A stretch of DNA of 64,000 bases from Lysobacteraceae bacterium NML93-0793 (lineage in GTDB: Bacteria; Pseudomonadota; Gammaproteobacteria; Xanthomonadales; Xanthomonadaceae): positions 1-64,000 of the forward strand of contig NTJG01000005.1 of the NCBI GenBank assembly GCA_002324875.1, given 5' to 3'. The notes under the pieces were generated by a model. It worked only from the letters and a program-made list of their open reading frames with translations, was not told the origin of the DNA and did not search any database. Shown here in pieces: positions 1 to 8,831 of this stretch. How positions within the stretch are numbered: the stretch's first letter is position 1; each line of letters starts with the position of its first letter. A program made the translations under genes and the position numbers.

Positions 1-140
1 TCGACTGCCGTCGCCGCGATCGCGGGCGCGCCGTGACGCGCGGCGAGGCGCGCCGCGCGCGCGGCCGCGCGATCGCAGCGGAAGCCCAGGTCGGTGGCCA
101 GCAGCACCGTGTCGATCGGCGTGGTCGTGGTTTCGCTCAT
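1..140 (-). CDS. Universal stress protein (UspA family), N-terminal part, cut by window edge
   Basis: Only the first 46 codons are in the window. The protein begins MSETTTTPID and runs into VLLATDL followed by a helix rich in ARAARLA, which is the first beta strand and helix of the UspA alpha/beta fold. The ATG at 140 overlaps the stop of the P-type ATPase upstream as ATGA, so the gene is almost certainly the next member of the phasin-ATPase operon and translationally coupled to it. UspA proteins bind ATP or act as stress-induced dimers in the cytoplasm. Family membership rests on a short stretch plus context; the rest of the gene lies outside the window. Confidence 0.7.
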   Translation of the reverse strand, partial: MSETTTTPIDTVLLATDLGFRCDRAAARAARLAARHGAPAIAATAV

Positions 141-2881
141 GATGTCGCTCCCGGGGAGGATCCGGCCGCGTCGGACGCGGCATCCAGTTCATCGAAGACG
201 CGGAGTTTCCGCAGCAGCCATTTCTCGGCTTCCAGCACCAGCATCATCGCCGCGCCGATCGCCACGATCACCAGCCCTTCGAACGCCGGCACCGGACGGG
301 TGTCGAACAGCGCCTGCATCCACGGCGCGTAGGTGAACGCGAGTTGCGCGATCACGACCGCCGCCACCGCCCACAGCACCGCCGGCGTGCCGCGCAGGCC
401 ACGCAGCGAGAACGAGCTGCCGTGCAGGTAGCGCACGCTGAAGAGATAGAAGATCTCCATCACGCAGAACATGTTGACGACCATCGTACGGGCGGTCGCG
501 ATGTCGTGTCCGCGCGCCTGCGCCCAGGCGAAGATGCCGAACGCGCCGGCACTGAACAGCAGCGAGACCAGTACGATGCGCCACAGCATGAACGGCGAGA
601 CCAGCGGCGCATCGCGATGGCGTGGCGGCCGGGCCATGACGCCACGCTCCGGCGGCTCGAACGCGAGCGCCAGGCCCAGCGTCACTGTCAGCACCATGTT
701 GATCCACAGGATCTGCGCCGGCGTCATCGGCAGCACCCAGCCAAACGCGATCGCCAGCAGCACCGCGACCGCCTCGCCGCCGTTGGTCGGCAGCGTCCAG
801 GCGACGACCTTGCGGATGTTGTCGTAGACCGCGCGCCCTTCGTGCACCGCGGCGGCGATCGATGCGAAGTTGTCGTCGGCCAGCACCATGCCGCTGGCCT
901 CCTTCGCCGCCTCGGTGCCCTTGTGGCCCATCGCGACGCCGATGTCGGCCTGCTTCAGCGACGGCGCGTCGTTGACGCCGTCGCCGGTCATCGCGACGGT
1001 GTGGCCGCGCGACTGCAGCGCGCGCACGATGCGCAGCTTGTGCTCGGGCGTGGTCCGGACGAACACGCTGGCCGATTCGGCCAGCGCCGGCAGGTCGGCG
1101 TCGGACACGTGTTCGAGATCCCGCCCGGTGACCACGCGCACATCGTCGGCCAGCCGCAGCTGGCTGGCGATCGCGCCCGCGGTCGCGGCGTGGTCGCCGG
1201 TGATCATCTTCACCGCGATGCCGGCGCTGCGGCAGTCGGCGACCGCCCGCACCGCCTCGTCGCGCGGCGGATCGATGAAGCCGACGATGCCGGCGAACAC
1301 CAGTCCGTCCACGTCGTCGAGCTCGAAGCGCGCCGGTACGGTGTCAAGGCAACGCCACGCGAAGCCGAGCACGCGCTGGCCCTCGGCCCCGGCGGCGTCG
1401 ATCGCCTGCTGCCAGAACGCGGCATCGAGCGCGTCGGCATCGCCGCCCGGCGCATCCTGCGCACGGCTCAACGCGAGCACCTGCTCCGGCGCGCCCTTGA
1501 CGCAGACCAGCGCGCCGTCGCCGTCGGCATGCAGCGTCGCCATGAACCGGTGCGCGGCATCGAACGGCACCTCGTCCAGCCGCGGATGCGACGCCGCGAG
1601 CGCCGCCGCGTCGAGGCCGGCCTTGCCCGCCAGCGCGAGCAGCGCGCCTTCCATCGGATCGCCGTCGACCCGCCAACCACGCTCGTCACCGTGCAGTGTC
1701 GCGTCGTTGCACAGCAGGCCGATCCGCGCGACGCGCGACGCAGCAGCGAGCGCGGCATCGCCACCCGTGTCGACCGACACCGCGCCCTGCGGCACGTAAC
1801 CGCTGCCGTCGGCCGCCGCGCGACCGGCGGTCGTGGTCACCGCACGCGCGGTCATCTCGTTGCGGGTCAGCGTGCCGGTCTTGTCGGAGCAGATCACCGT
1901 CGTCGCGCCCAGCGTCTCGACCGCCGGCAGCCGGCGCACGATCGCGTTGCGCGCGGCCATCCGGCGCACGCCGATCGCCAGCGTGATCGTGATCACCGCC
2001 GGCAGGCTCTCGGGCACCACGCCGACCGCGAGCGCGACGACGACCATCAGCGCGTCGAGCCAGCCGTAGCCGCGCAGCGCGATCGCGAACACGAAGACGA
2101 CGAGCGCGGCGACGATCGCGAACGCGGTGAACCGGCGCCCGAAGCGGCCGATCTGCTGCAGCAGCGGCGTGGTCAGCGTCTCGACCTGGCCGAGCAGCGT
2201 GCCGATGCGGCCGATCTCGGTCGCCGGGCCGGTGGCCACGACCAGCGCGGTCGCCTGTCCGGCCGACACCAGCGTGCCCGAGTACAGCATCGGGTGGCGG
2301 CTGCCGAGATCGGCGGCCGCATCGACCGGCGCGTCGGTCTTCTCGGCCGGCACCGATTCGCCGGTCAGCACCGATTCGTCGACGCGCAGGCCGCGGCCGC
2401 GCAGCAGCCTGGCATCGGCCGGCACGCGATCGCCGGCCTCGAGCAGCAGCACATCGCCGGGCACCAGATCGGCGACCTCGACCTGCACGCGTGCGCCATC
2501 GCGCAGCACGCGTGCCGACGGCGCCAGCATCGAACGCAGCGCCGACAGCGCCTGCTCGGCGCGGCCCTCCTGCACATGGCCGACGATCGCGTTGACGACG
2601 ACGACCGCCGCGATCACCGCCGCGTCGACGTGGTGGCCGACGACCAGCGCGATCACAGCCGCGGCCAGCAGGAACAGGATCAGCGGATCGTTGAAATGGC
2701 GCAGGAAGCGCCGCCAGCCGGGGACCCGCTTCGGCGGCGGCAACGCATTCGGCCCGTGCCGGCGCAGCCGCTCCGCGGCCTCGTCCGCGCCCAGCCCCTC
2801 GCGGGTCGCGGCGAGTTGTTGCAGCACGTCGTCGGCATCGAGCGCATGCCAGGGCGGCGCGGCGGCGGCCGCTTCGGACAC
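137..2881 (-). CDS. P-type cation-transporting ATPase (HAD family)
   Basis: A 914-residue membrane pump that couples ATP hydrolysis to cation transport across the inner membrane. In order: a cation-ATPase N domain (about residues 10-75), paired membrane helices, the actuator loop with TGES (near 172), the PESLP membrane motif (near 291), the phosphorylation motif DKTGT with Asp333, the nucleotide domain, the hinge GDGVNDAPSLKQAD (near 634), then six C-terminal membrane helices. The start chosen is GTG at 2881, because upstream in-frame codons run into the phasin gene and a purine-rich GGGACGGGGCAGGG precedes this GTG. The sixth-helix region reads NMVLTVTLGLALAFE rather than the NLVTDGLPA style of calcium pumps, so the ion is unknown. 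The gene lies 19 bp behind the phasin gene and overlaps the next gene by ATGA. Confidence 0.92.
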   Translation of the reverse strand: MSEAAAAAPPWHALDADDVLQQLAATREGLGADEAAERLRRHGPNALPPPKRVPGWRRFLRHFNDPLILFLLAAAVIALVVGHHVDAAVIAAVVVVNAIVGHVQEGRAEQALSALRSMLAPSARVLRDGARVQVEVADLVPGDVLLLEAGDRVPADARLLRGRGLRVDESVLTGESVPAEKTDAPVDAAADLGSRHPMLYSGTLVSAGQATALVVATGPATEIGRIGTLLGQVETLTTPLLQQIGRFGRRFTAFAIVAALVVFVFAIALRGYGWLDALMVVVALAVGVVPESLPAVITITLAIGVRRMAARNAIVRRLPAVETLGATTVICSDKTGTLTRNEMTARAVTTTAGRAAADGSGYVPQGAVSVDTGGDAALAAASRVARIGLLCNDATLHGDERGWRVDGDPMEGALLALAGKAGLDAAALAASHPRLDEVPFDAAHRFMATLHADGDGALVCVKGAPEQVLALSRAQDAPGGDADALDAAFWQQAIDAAGAEGQRVLGFAWRCLDTVPARFELDDVDGLVFAGIVGFIDPPRDEAVRAVADCRSAGIAVKMITGDHAATAGAIASQLRLADDVRVVTGRDLEHVSDADLPALAESASVFVRTTPEHKLRIVRALQSRGHTVAMTGDGVNDAPSLKQADIGVAMGHKGTEAAKEASGMVLADDNFASIAAAVHEGRAVYDNIRKVVAWTLPTNGGEAVAVLLAIAFGWVLPMTPAQILWINMVLTVTLGLALAFEPPERGVMARPPRHRDAPLVSPFMLWRIVLVSLLFSAGAFGIFAWAQARGHDIATARTMVVNMFCVMEIFYLFSVRYLHGSSFSLRGLRGTPAVLWAVAAVVIAQLAFTYAPWMQALFDTRPVPAFEGLVIVAIGAAMMLVLEAEKWLLRKLRVFDELDAASDAAGSSPGATS

Positions 2882-2900
2882 CGGGGCCCTGCCCCGTCCC

Positions 2901-3377
2901 TCAACCGCCACGCGACCCGCCCCGGGTCTTGCGGCCGCTGGCGGCCGGTCCGGACTCCGACAACAGGCGCTCCCAGGGTTCGAGCCACGCACGCCACGCG
3001 CCGCCGGCTGCCGCGGTGCCGCCGGATGCCAGCGCATCGGCGGTTTCGCGCTGCCAGGCCTGCAAGGCGTCGATCAGGCCGCCAGCGAAGGCGGTCTGCG
3101 CGCCGACCGCGATGCGTGCCAGTTCCTGTCCGTCGCCGATCCGCTGCTGCATCTGCCGCCAGAACGCATTCGCCGGCAGCGCGGCCAGCGCCTGCCAGTC
3201 GTTCGTGCCCAGCAGGTCGCGGAGTTCGGCCTCGTGCTCGACCCGTCCGTCGCCGACCGCGCGACCGGCGAGCTCGGTCCACTGCCGGCCGTTGTCCTGG
3301 ATCAACGCGGCGATCCGCAGCTGGAGTTCGAGATTGGCCCGGATGAGCTTGAGCGGCAGTTCGGTCGCATCGCGCAT
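2901..3377 (-). CDS. Phasin-family protein
   Basis: A 158-residue, mostly helical protein (MRDATELPLKLIRANLEL...) with regularly spaced Leu/Ile and a Trp-rich second half, resembling phasins that coat polyhydroxyalkanoate granules or serve as small stress-associated helical proteins. An in-frame ATG exists at 3392, but the ATG at 3377 has a perfect GGAGG eight bases upstream (inside the longer reading), so 3377 is the likely start. It is the first gene of a three-gene unit with the P-type ATPase and UspA, downstream of an FNR-type promoter. No PHA synthase is visible in the window, so a granule role is not shown. The phasin label is from overall character and context. Confidence 0.6.
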   Translation of the reverse strand: MRDATELPLKLIRANLELQLRIAALIQDNGRQWTELAGRAVGDGRVEHEAELRDLLGTNDWQALAALPANAFWRQMQQRIGDGQELARIAVGAQTAFAGGLIDALQAWQRETADALASGGTAAAGGAWRAWLEPWERLLSESGPAASGRKTRGGSRGG

Positions 3378-3496
3378 GGTCGTTGCCTCCATGTGGGTAG
3401 CGGGAAACGGCGTTGTCGCCTGGCCGGGATGACAATCGCCACCGTCCGGTCATACCGGCTCCCTCGCCTGCACTGTCGGCCGCGGGAGCCCGGATC

Positions 3497-3538
3497 ATCA
3501 TGGCCCAGCGGGGCACTGCCCGCATTGATCCAGATCAA
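3497..3538 (-). promoter_or_regulatory. FNR/Anr-type class II promoter for the phasin-ATPase-usp operon
   Basis: The sequence TTGATCCAGATCAA at 3525-3538 is a perfect TTGAT-N4-ATCAA box. Its centre (3531.5) lies 29-30 bases upstream of a CATGAT hexamer at 3502-3497 on the minus strand, exactly the spacing of a class II FNR/Anr promoter (box at -41.5), giving a start near 3490 and a leader of about 110 nt. The box and spacing are seen directly; oxygen control is inferred from the FNR/Anr family. Confidence 0.8.
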
Positions 3539-3648
3539 GACGTCTTCATCCGTGCGCGTGCCCGCGCTTCGTTTCCGGGAATGCACGCACTCCGGAAGCG
3601 CCATCTTCCCGCACTCCGGCCCCAGCCGCCGAAGCACCGCCCCATACG

Positions 3649-3673
3649 AAAAAGCCCCGGCGAATGCCGGGGC
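3649..3673 (-). terminator. Intrinsic terminator of the PA2169-type gene
   Basis: On the minus strand an 8-bp perfect GC stem (GCCCCGGC, loop ATTC, GCCGGGGC) is followed by TTTTT. It lies about 55 bp after the stop at 3727. The remainder of the 3378-3726 gap holds only the FNR-type promoter. Confidence 0.85.
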
Positions 3674-3726
3674 GTTCCAGTTTCGCTGCCGACGGGATGG
3701 CTCCCGGCGGCTTGACGTCACGATTC

Positions 3727-4176
3727 TCAGTGGTTGTTCTTCATCGCATGCTTGCGCGCACGCATGACGTCGTGGGAAGCACGCACCTCGGGCAGCAGGC
3801 GGACGATGACGTCGCGGGCCGCCGGCGGCGTGTCGGCATCACGGGCCGCCTCGTCGAAGGCCTCCAGCAGACGGTCTTCCGACTCTTCGAGCTCGGCGAC
3901 GTAGCCGTACTCGGTGTCGCCGAACGCGGCGCGGATCTTGCCGTACATCTGCTGCATGCTGCCGACGAGCGTGCCGGAATCCTCGGGCTTGCCGCCCGCC
4001 GCCTGCACTGCGGCGCTGAGGTCGCCGACGATCTGCGCCTTGGTGGTCGCGATGCGGGCGAACAGGGTCTTGAGTTCCGCGTCGTCGACCTTCTGCGCGG
4101 CCTCCTCGTAGAAGTCCTTGCCGTCGCGGGCGATCGAGATCAGGTCGTTGAGGGCGTTCGCGGTCTTGTTGCTCAT
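3727..4176 (-). CDS. PA2169-type four-helix-bundle protein (DUF2383)
   Basis: A 149-residue soluble helical protein starting MSNKTANALNDLISIARDG, with the acidic helix pattern and the KDFYEEAA and LEESEDRLLEAF helices typical of the PA2169/DUF2383 ferritin-like bundle family. Members are found near stress and anaerobic genes; their biochemical function is not established. The start at 4176 is backed by GGGAGA eight bases upstream. It is a single-gene unit with its own terminator, placed just upstream of the FNR-type promoter of the next unit. Confidence 0.8.
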   Translation of the reverse strand: MSNKTANALNDLISIARDGKDFYEEAAQKVDDAELKTLFARIATTKAQIVGDLSAAVQAAGGKPEDSGTLVGSMQQMYGKIRAAFGDTEYGYVAELEESEDRLLEAFDEAARDADTPPAARDVIVRLLPEVRASHDVMRARKHAMKNNH

Positions 4177-4478
4177 TCTTTCAATCTCCCAGAGTGTGGT
4201 CGGAGCGGCGCATGACCGGCGTGGTGCCGGAGCCGCATCGTCCGTCGCAAGCGGTGCATTGCATCGAAGCGTGGAGCGATGGTGGCTACGCTATCGACGG
4301 CGGACGCAAGGAGGCGTGATCGGCAGGCGACGATGGCGTGAATCCGTGGGATTTCCGCGCAGCCGGCGCGGGTGAATGCGCCCGCTGTCGGCCTGAGCGC
4401 ACGGATGCACGACCGCAAACGGAAACGGCCGCACCGGGATCACCGGCACGGCCGTTCCGATCTCGACCGGGACGACCG
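4177..4478. other. Intergenic stretch of about 300 bp
   Basis: It holds the ribosome-binding site and presumably the promoter of the PA2169-type gene plus the hairpin that follows the S9 peptidase gene. No further coding or RNA signal was recognised. Confidence 0.5.
4421..4458 (-). terminator. Probable terminator of the S9 peptidase gene
   Basis: A strong imperfect inverted repeat (GGAACGGCCG arm paired with CGGCCGTTTCC) about 20 bp after the stop at 4479, followed on the minus strand by a GTTTGCGG tract rather than a clean T run. Confidence 0.4.
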
Positions 4479-6515
4479 TCAGCGCGCCGGTGCGGCCTGT
4501 GCCGGCAGCGCGTAGTCGATCTCATAGGCCGGCGGCTCGCCGCCGCGGCCGGTCAGGTAATGCTCCATCCACTGCGTCAGGCGCAGCGAATAGTCGTAAC
4601 GCGATGCGCCGCGCGTGTTGCCGTGGCCTTCGCCCGGATACAGCACCAGCCGCACCGGCGCCTGGCCGGCGAGCTTGAGATAGCGGTACATCATGTACGA
4701 CTGCATCACCGGCACCCGCGGATCGGCCTCGCCGTGCAGGATCAGGGTCGGCGTGCGTGACTTCTGCGCATGCGTGATCGGGCTCTGCTGCCGGTACATG
4801 TCCGGTTGCTCCCATGGCCAGGCGCGCATGTGCACGTGGTACTGCTCGTAGGGAATGTCGCCGGTCGTGACCAGGCTCGCCTGGTCGGAAATGCCGACGA
4901 ACATCACCGACGCGGCGAAGCGCTCGCTGTAGTAGGTCGCGCCCCAAGCGCTGGCGTAGCCGCCGTAGGAGCCGCCGGTGATGCCGACGCGGTCTCGGTC
5001 GACTAGGCCGGTTTCGATCAGGTGGTCGACACCGTCGACCAGATCGTCGAATTCCTCCATGCCCGGACGCCCGTGGCCGAGCTTGGAGAACGCGACGCCG
5101 CGTCCGGTGCTGGAGCGGTAGTTCGGGAAGAACGACGCGAATCCGCGCGCCGCGAGCACCTGTGCGGGCTGCGCATACGAGTTCAGCCAGGCATTCGAGA
5201 AGTGCGCTTCCGGTCCGCCGTGCACGACCAGAACCAGGGGCACGCGCGCGTTGCCGCGACGCTCGATCGGATGCACCAGCAGGCCTTCGAGCTCCAGGCC
5301 GTCGCGCGCGGTGTAGCGCACGATTTCCTGGCGGGCCAGGCGCACGTCGGCGAGCCAGGGATTGCTGTCGGTCAGGCGCCGCGCCTCGTTCGCACCGGAC
5401 GCGAGATGGAAGACCTCCGACGGATGCGCCGGCGTACTGCCGACCAGCGCGATCGCCCCGCCCGGTGCGACGCTGAGCCCCATGTGCACCGGACCGGCGG
5501 CCGGCAACAGCGTGCGCTGCTCACCACCGGTGACCGCGATCTCCGCCAGCCGGCTCTGCACGCCCTCCTGGCTCAGGAACACCAGCGTCGATGCGTCGCG
5601 CCAGGCGACATTCCAGACGTGGCCCTCGAGGCCCGGCAGCAGGTCGCGCGGCGCGCCGCCGTCGCGGCCGACGACCGTCAGCCGGCCCTCGCGCGGATCG
5701 TTCTCGTCGGCCGCCGACACGATCGCCAGATGCGCGCCGTCCGGACTCCAGGCCATCTCGCCGAGCTTGCCGGGATTGTCGACGCGTCCGAGTTCACGCC
5801 CCTGCACCGACAGCATGCGCACACGCGCGTCCACCATCGTGTCGTCGGTCAGCTGACGCGGCGTGACCACGACCGCAAGCCGGTCGCCCGCCGGGCTCCA
5901 GCGCACCGACTGCACGCTGCCGTCGATCTCGATGCGGCGCGGTTCGCCCGTGCCGCCGATGTCGGTGATCCACAGTTCGACCGGGCGCCAGTCCTCCTCG
6001 TACACCTTCTGGCTGAAGCCCTTGTCGCGCAGCGCCTTGCGCGCGTCGCTCTCGCGCTGCACCGCCAGCACCGCGACCTGGCGCCCATCGGGTGACAGGT
6101 CGAATGCGGTGATGTCGGCGCGCAACTGCGCCGCCACGGTCGACTCGCCGCCCTGCAGCGGAATGGTGTAGAGCCGACGGGTGTCGTCGCCTTCGCGCTT
6201 GGCGAGATACGCGATCGAGCGGCCATCGGGCAGCCAGCGCGGCGAGGCGATGTCGACCTTGCCGGTGATGAAGGCGCGTGTCGTGCCGGCGCCGTCGACG
6301 ACGTGCAGTTCGCTGCGCGCCGGGCCGTCCGGATCCACGCCCAATGTGCGCGGCACCGACAGCAGGTAGGCGATGCTGCGGCCATCGGGACTGATCTGCG
6401 CCTGGGTGACGGCGCGTGTCTGCGCGATCTGTTCGAGCGTCATGCCGCCCGGTGCGGCCGATGCGCCCGTCGCCAGCAGCAGCGCGCAGACGATTCCCAT
6501 GATCCAACGTGGCAT
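4479..6515 (-). CDS. Secreted S9-family peptidase (prolyl oligopeptidase / acylaminoacyl peptidase type)
   Basis: A 678-residue exported serine peptidase that would cleave short peptides in the periplasm or outside the cell. The N-terminus MPRWIMGIVCALLLATGASA is a signal peptide. The middle is a beta-propeller built of SPDGR-type blades, and the C-terminal alpha/beta hydrolase domain carries GGSYGG with Ser516, Asp598 in GEADPRV and His631 in GEGHGN, a complete catalytic triad. Longer in-frame readings exist upstream, but the ATG at 6515 is preceded by GGGGGA and opens the signal peptide. It stands alone between a hairpin downstream and an unrelated gene upstream. Together with the M3 and M14 peptidases and the POT transporter it fits peptide scavenging. 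Confidence 0.93.
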   Translation of the reverse strand: MPRWIMGIVCALLLATGASAAPGGMTLEQIAQTRAVTQAQISPDGRSIAYLLSVPRTLGVDPDGPARSELHVVDGAGTTRAFITGKVDIASPRWLPDGRSIAYLAKREGDDTRRLYTIPLQGGESTVAAQLRADITAFDLSPDGRQVAVLAVQRESDARKALRDKGFSQKVYEEDWRPVELWITDIGGTGEPRRIEIDGSVQSVRWSPAGDRLAVVVTPRQLTDDTMVDARVRMLSVQGRELGRVDNPGKLGEMAWSPDGAHLAIVSAADENDPREGRLTVVGRDGGAPRDLLPGLEGHVWNVAWRDASTLVFLSQEGVQSRLAEIAVTGGEQRTLLPAAGPVHMGLSVAPGGAIALVGSTPAHPSEVFHLASGANEARRLTDSNPWLADVRLARQEIVRYTARDGLELEGLLVHPIERRGNARVPLVLVVHGGPEAHFSNAWLNSYAQPAQVLAARGFASFFPNYRSSTGRGVAFSKLGHGRPGMEEFDDLVDGVDHLIETGLVDRDRVGITGGSYGGYASAWGATYYSERFAASVMFVGISDQASLVTTGDIPYEQYHVHMRAWPWEQPDMYRQQSPITHAQKSRTPTLILHGEADPRVPVMQSYMMYRYLKLAGQAPVRLVLYPGEGHGNTRGASRYDYSLRLTQWMEHYLTGRGGEPPAYEIDYALPAQAAPAR

Positions 6516-6742
6516 TCGGCTATCCCCCGTGAAGTCGCAGCGTGGTCCGCGACTTTGACGGGCTATAGCCGGCGACGCAACGCCGTGGAGACACGTCGTC
6601 GTCCCGGTGGTCGCATCGAGGCAGGCTGGCCGGACCCGGCTCACGCGTGCTCGCGACGCTGGGAATTCGACGCCGAAACACCCGTGAGCCGGACGTCACA
6701 GGATCTCCGCGTTCGCGGGATTGACGCGCGCCGGTGACCTGC

Positions 6743-7555
6743 TCAGATCCCGCTGAGCGTGCGATGCCGCACGATGCGCTTGGCGAGCCGCGGCAGCACG
6801 TCGGTCAGGCGGGTCCGCACGGCCTCGGGCACGCGCGCGACCAGCGCCTCGGCATCCAGCGCGGGCAGTGCACCGCGCCACGCGAAGGCCACGCGGTTGC
6901 TCATCTTCGGCTCGTCGACCGCCAGCACCTGCGCCTCGCCGAAGGCCTGCCGGAGCTTCGCGACGTGGGTGTCCGGATCACGCACGTAGAGATTGCAGGC
7001 CATCACGCCGTCGGCGCCCAGCGAATCGCGGCAGTGGTCGTAAAACGCCTGCGTCGACAGGACGGCAGGGATCCCGTGTTCGTCGTAGCCGTCGACCAGC
7101 AGCACGTCGAACGCGTTCCGGCGCGCCGCCACGAAACGCGCACCGTCGTCGACGATGACCGCCAGCCGCGCATCGTCGTCGGGCACGCCGAACGCCTGCC
7201 GCAGCGCGACGACGTGCGGATTGTTCTCGACCACCTCGATTCGCGTGCCGGGCATGTGCGCGTGGGCGAACTTCAGCTGCGAGCCGCCGCCCAGCCCGAC
7301 CATGCCCAGCACGCGCGGCGCCGGCTGCCACAGCAAGGCGCCGAACATCGTGCGGGTGTAATCCACCAGCAGTCGCCCCGGATCACCGGCGACCATCCGG
7401 CTCTGGGTCTGCGCACGGACGAACTGCAGCGAGACGAAGCCGTCGTGATGACGCACATAGGGCCGGCGCAGGCCGTCCGGGCCACGCCCGCGGACGCGGT
7501 CGAGCCAGCCTGCGAACAGGCCACGCCGTGTGGACGGATCGCGCGCTCCGCTCAT
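6743..7555 (-). CDS. Spermidine-synthase-like protein (probably not an active spermidine synthase)
   Basis: A 270-residue Rossmann-fold protein with the SpeE-like motif GLGGGSQLKFAH and the acidic turn RIEVVENNP that binds the ribose of S-adenosyl compounds. The active-site region of true spermidine synthases (a D-S/T-x-D-P motif) is replaced by DGYDEHGIPAVL, so polyamine synthesis is doubtful; many proteobacterial genomes carry such SpeE-like methyltransferase-fold proteins of unknown substrate. The start at 7555 lies five bases after the stop of the 5'-nucleotidase gene, which argues against longer readings and suggests the two are cotranscribed. Confidence 0.75.
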   Translation of the reverse strand: MSGARDPSTRRGLFAGWLDRVRGRGPDGLRRPYVRHHDGFVSLQFVRAQTQSRMVAGDPGRLLVDYTRTMFGALLWQPAPRVLGMVGLGGGSQLKFAHAHMPGTRIEVVENNPHVVALRQAFGVPDDDARLAVIVDDGARFVAARRNAFDVLLVDGYDEHGIPAVLSTQAFYDHCRDSLGADGVMACNLYVRDPDTHVAKLRQAFGEAQVLAVDEPKMSNRVAFAWRGALPALDAEALVARVPEAVRTRLTDVLPRLAKRIVRHRTLSGI

Positions 7556-7560
7556 GCCGC

Positions 7561-8466
7561 TCAGCGGTTCGACCAGCCGTGCGGCACGTGCCCGGCGGCG
7601 ACGTGGGAGCGCGCGGATTCGATGTTGTGCTGGGAATCGTCGAAGAAGATATCGGCGCCGAACGCATCGAGAAACGGGCCTTTCGGACGCCCGCCGAGGA
7701 ACAGGGCTTCGTCCAGACGCACGCCCCACGCGCGCAGCGTGCGGATCACGCGCTCGTGCGCGGGCGCGGACCGTGCGGTGACCAGCGCGGTGCGGATCGG
7801 CGCGTCCTTGCCGGACGGATACGCCGCCTGCAGGTCGTGCAGCGCCGCGAGAAAGCCACGGAACGGGCCGCCGGTCATCTCCTCGCGTGCACGCTCGCGC
7901 TCGTGCTTGTGGAAGGCGTCGAGCCCGCCCTCCTGCGAGAGCCGCTCGCCTTCGTCACCGAAGATCACCGCGTCGCCGTCGAACGCGATCCGCAACTGGT
8001 CGTTGCGATGCGCCGGCGCGCGTGCGGGGATGATCGTTGCGGCGGCGATGCCGTTCTCCAGTGCGCGACGGACCGAATCCGGGTTCGCCGAGAGGAACAG
8101 CTGGGTGCCGAACGGCTTGATGTAGGGCCAGGTCGGCTCGCCGGAGGTGAACGTCGCACGGGTGATGCCGAGGTTGTAATGCTGGATCGAATTGAAGATG
8201 CGCAGGCCCGTATCGGCCGAGTTGCGCGACAGCAGGATCACCTCCACGTGCGGCGCGTCGACCGGCGCATCGACGTTCAGTGCCAGCAGCTTGCGCACCA
8301 GCGGAAACGCGATGCCCGGTTCCAGGACATCATCCTCGTGCGCACGCTGGTGCTCGGCATAGGCATCGATGCCGTCGCGCTCGAACAGGGCGTGGCTGTC
8401 CTCCAGGTCGAACAGGGCCCGCGTGGTGATCGCGATGGTCAGGGTGGGAACGGACAGGTCGGGCAT
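7561..8466 (-). CDS. Cytosolic-type 5'-nucleotidase
   Basis: A 301-residue protein beginning MPDLSVPTLTIAITTRALFD and containing IAFDGDAVIFGDEGE, the early acidic motif, and near the end DALFLGGRPKG-like and FFDDSQHNIESA segments. This layout matches the bacterial relatives of eukaryotic cytosolic 5'-nucleotidase I, which dephosphorylate nucleoside monophosphates. The reading frame stays open far upstream, but homology-like sequence and composition begin at this ATG; no strong ribosome-binding site is visible. A CATAAT -10-like hexamer at 8556-8551 (minus) may be its promoter. It sits directly upstream of the SpeE-like gene. Confidence 0.8.
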   Translation of the reverse strand: MPDLSVPTLTIAITTRALFDLEDSHALFERDGIDAYAEHQRAHEDDVLEPGIAFPLVRKLLALNVDAPVDAPHVEVILLSRNSADTGLRIFNSIQHYNLGITRATFTSGEPTWPYIKPFGTQLFLSANPDSVRRALENGIAAATIIPARAPAHRNDQLRIAFDGDAVIFGDEGERLSQEGGLDAFHKHERERAREEMTGGPFRGFLAALHDLQAAYPSGKDAPIRTALVTARSAPAHERVIRTLRAWGVRLDEALFLGGRPKGPFLDAFGADIFFDDSQHNIESARSHVAAGHVPHGWSNR

Positions 8467-8831
8467 GAGGCATCGCAGAAAGGCGGAAGAGCGGTGTCCG
8501 GCCCCGCACCGCCGGCGCGGACGCTGACCGGGCCGGGTCGGCCTGACGGAATTATGCGCGATCCGCGCTCGCCGGCCCCTGATCCACGGCACTGGGCGGC
8601 ATCCCCCCGGCGGCCCAGCGTCGATCGCGATCTGCTCCACGAGGAACGTGCGATGTCCCTGATCCGCCTGTGGGCACGCGCCCTGCTCGCTCTCTCGCTC
8701 GAGCACAGGGCGTGGTTCGAGCTTGCGGTGCATTTTGGCTTGATCGAACGACCGGGGCGCACGCTGGTGACGCCCGTCCGCCACGTGCGGCCGCTGCAGG
8801 CGACGGCGCGGCGCTGGACGACTGGCGCGGT
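8467..8831. other. Intergenic stretch of 365 bp
   Basis: It lies between NAD kinase and the 5'-nucleotidase, both on the minus strand. Apart from the CATAAT hexamer at 8556-8551 that could drive the nucleotidase, I see nothing definite. A plus-strand ATG at 8653 with GAGGAA upstream opens a frame that runs antisense into the NAD kinase gene and is unlikely to be real. Confidence 0.4.

Noticed and set aside
344-3346. Plus-strand open frame of about 1000 codons opposite the P-type ATPase
   Set aside because: It is rich in Arg, His, Gln and Asp with no domain, and lies antisense to a clear ATPase; GC-rich genes leave such stop-free shadows.
6743-7555. Calling this gene speE (spermidine synthase)
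   Set aside because: The polyamine-site Asp motif is missing, so only a spermidine-synthase-like label is justified.
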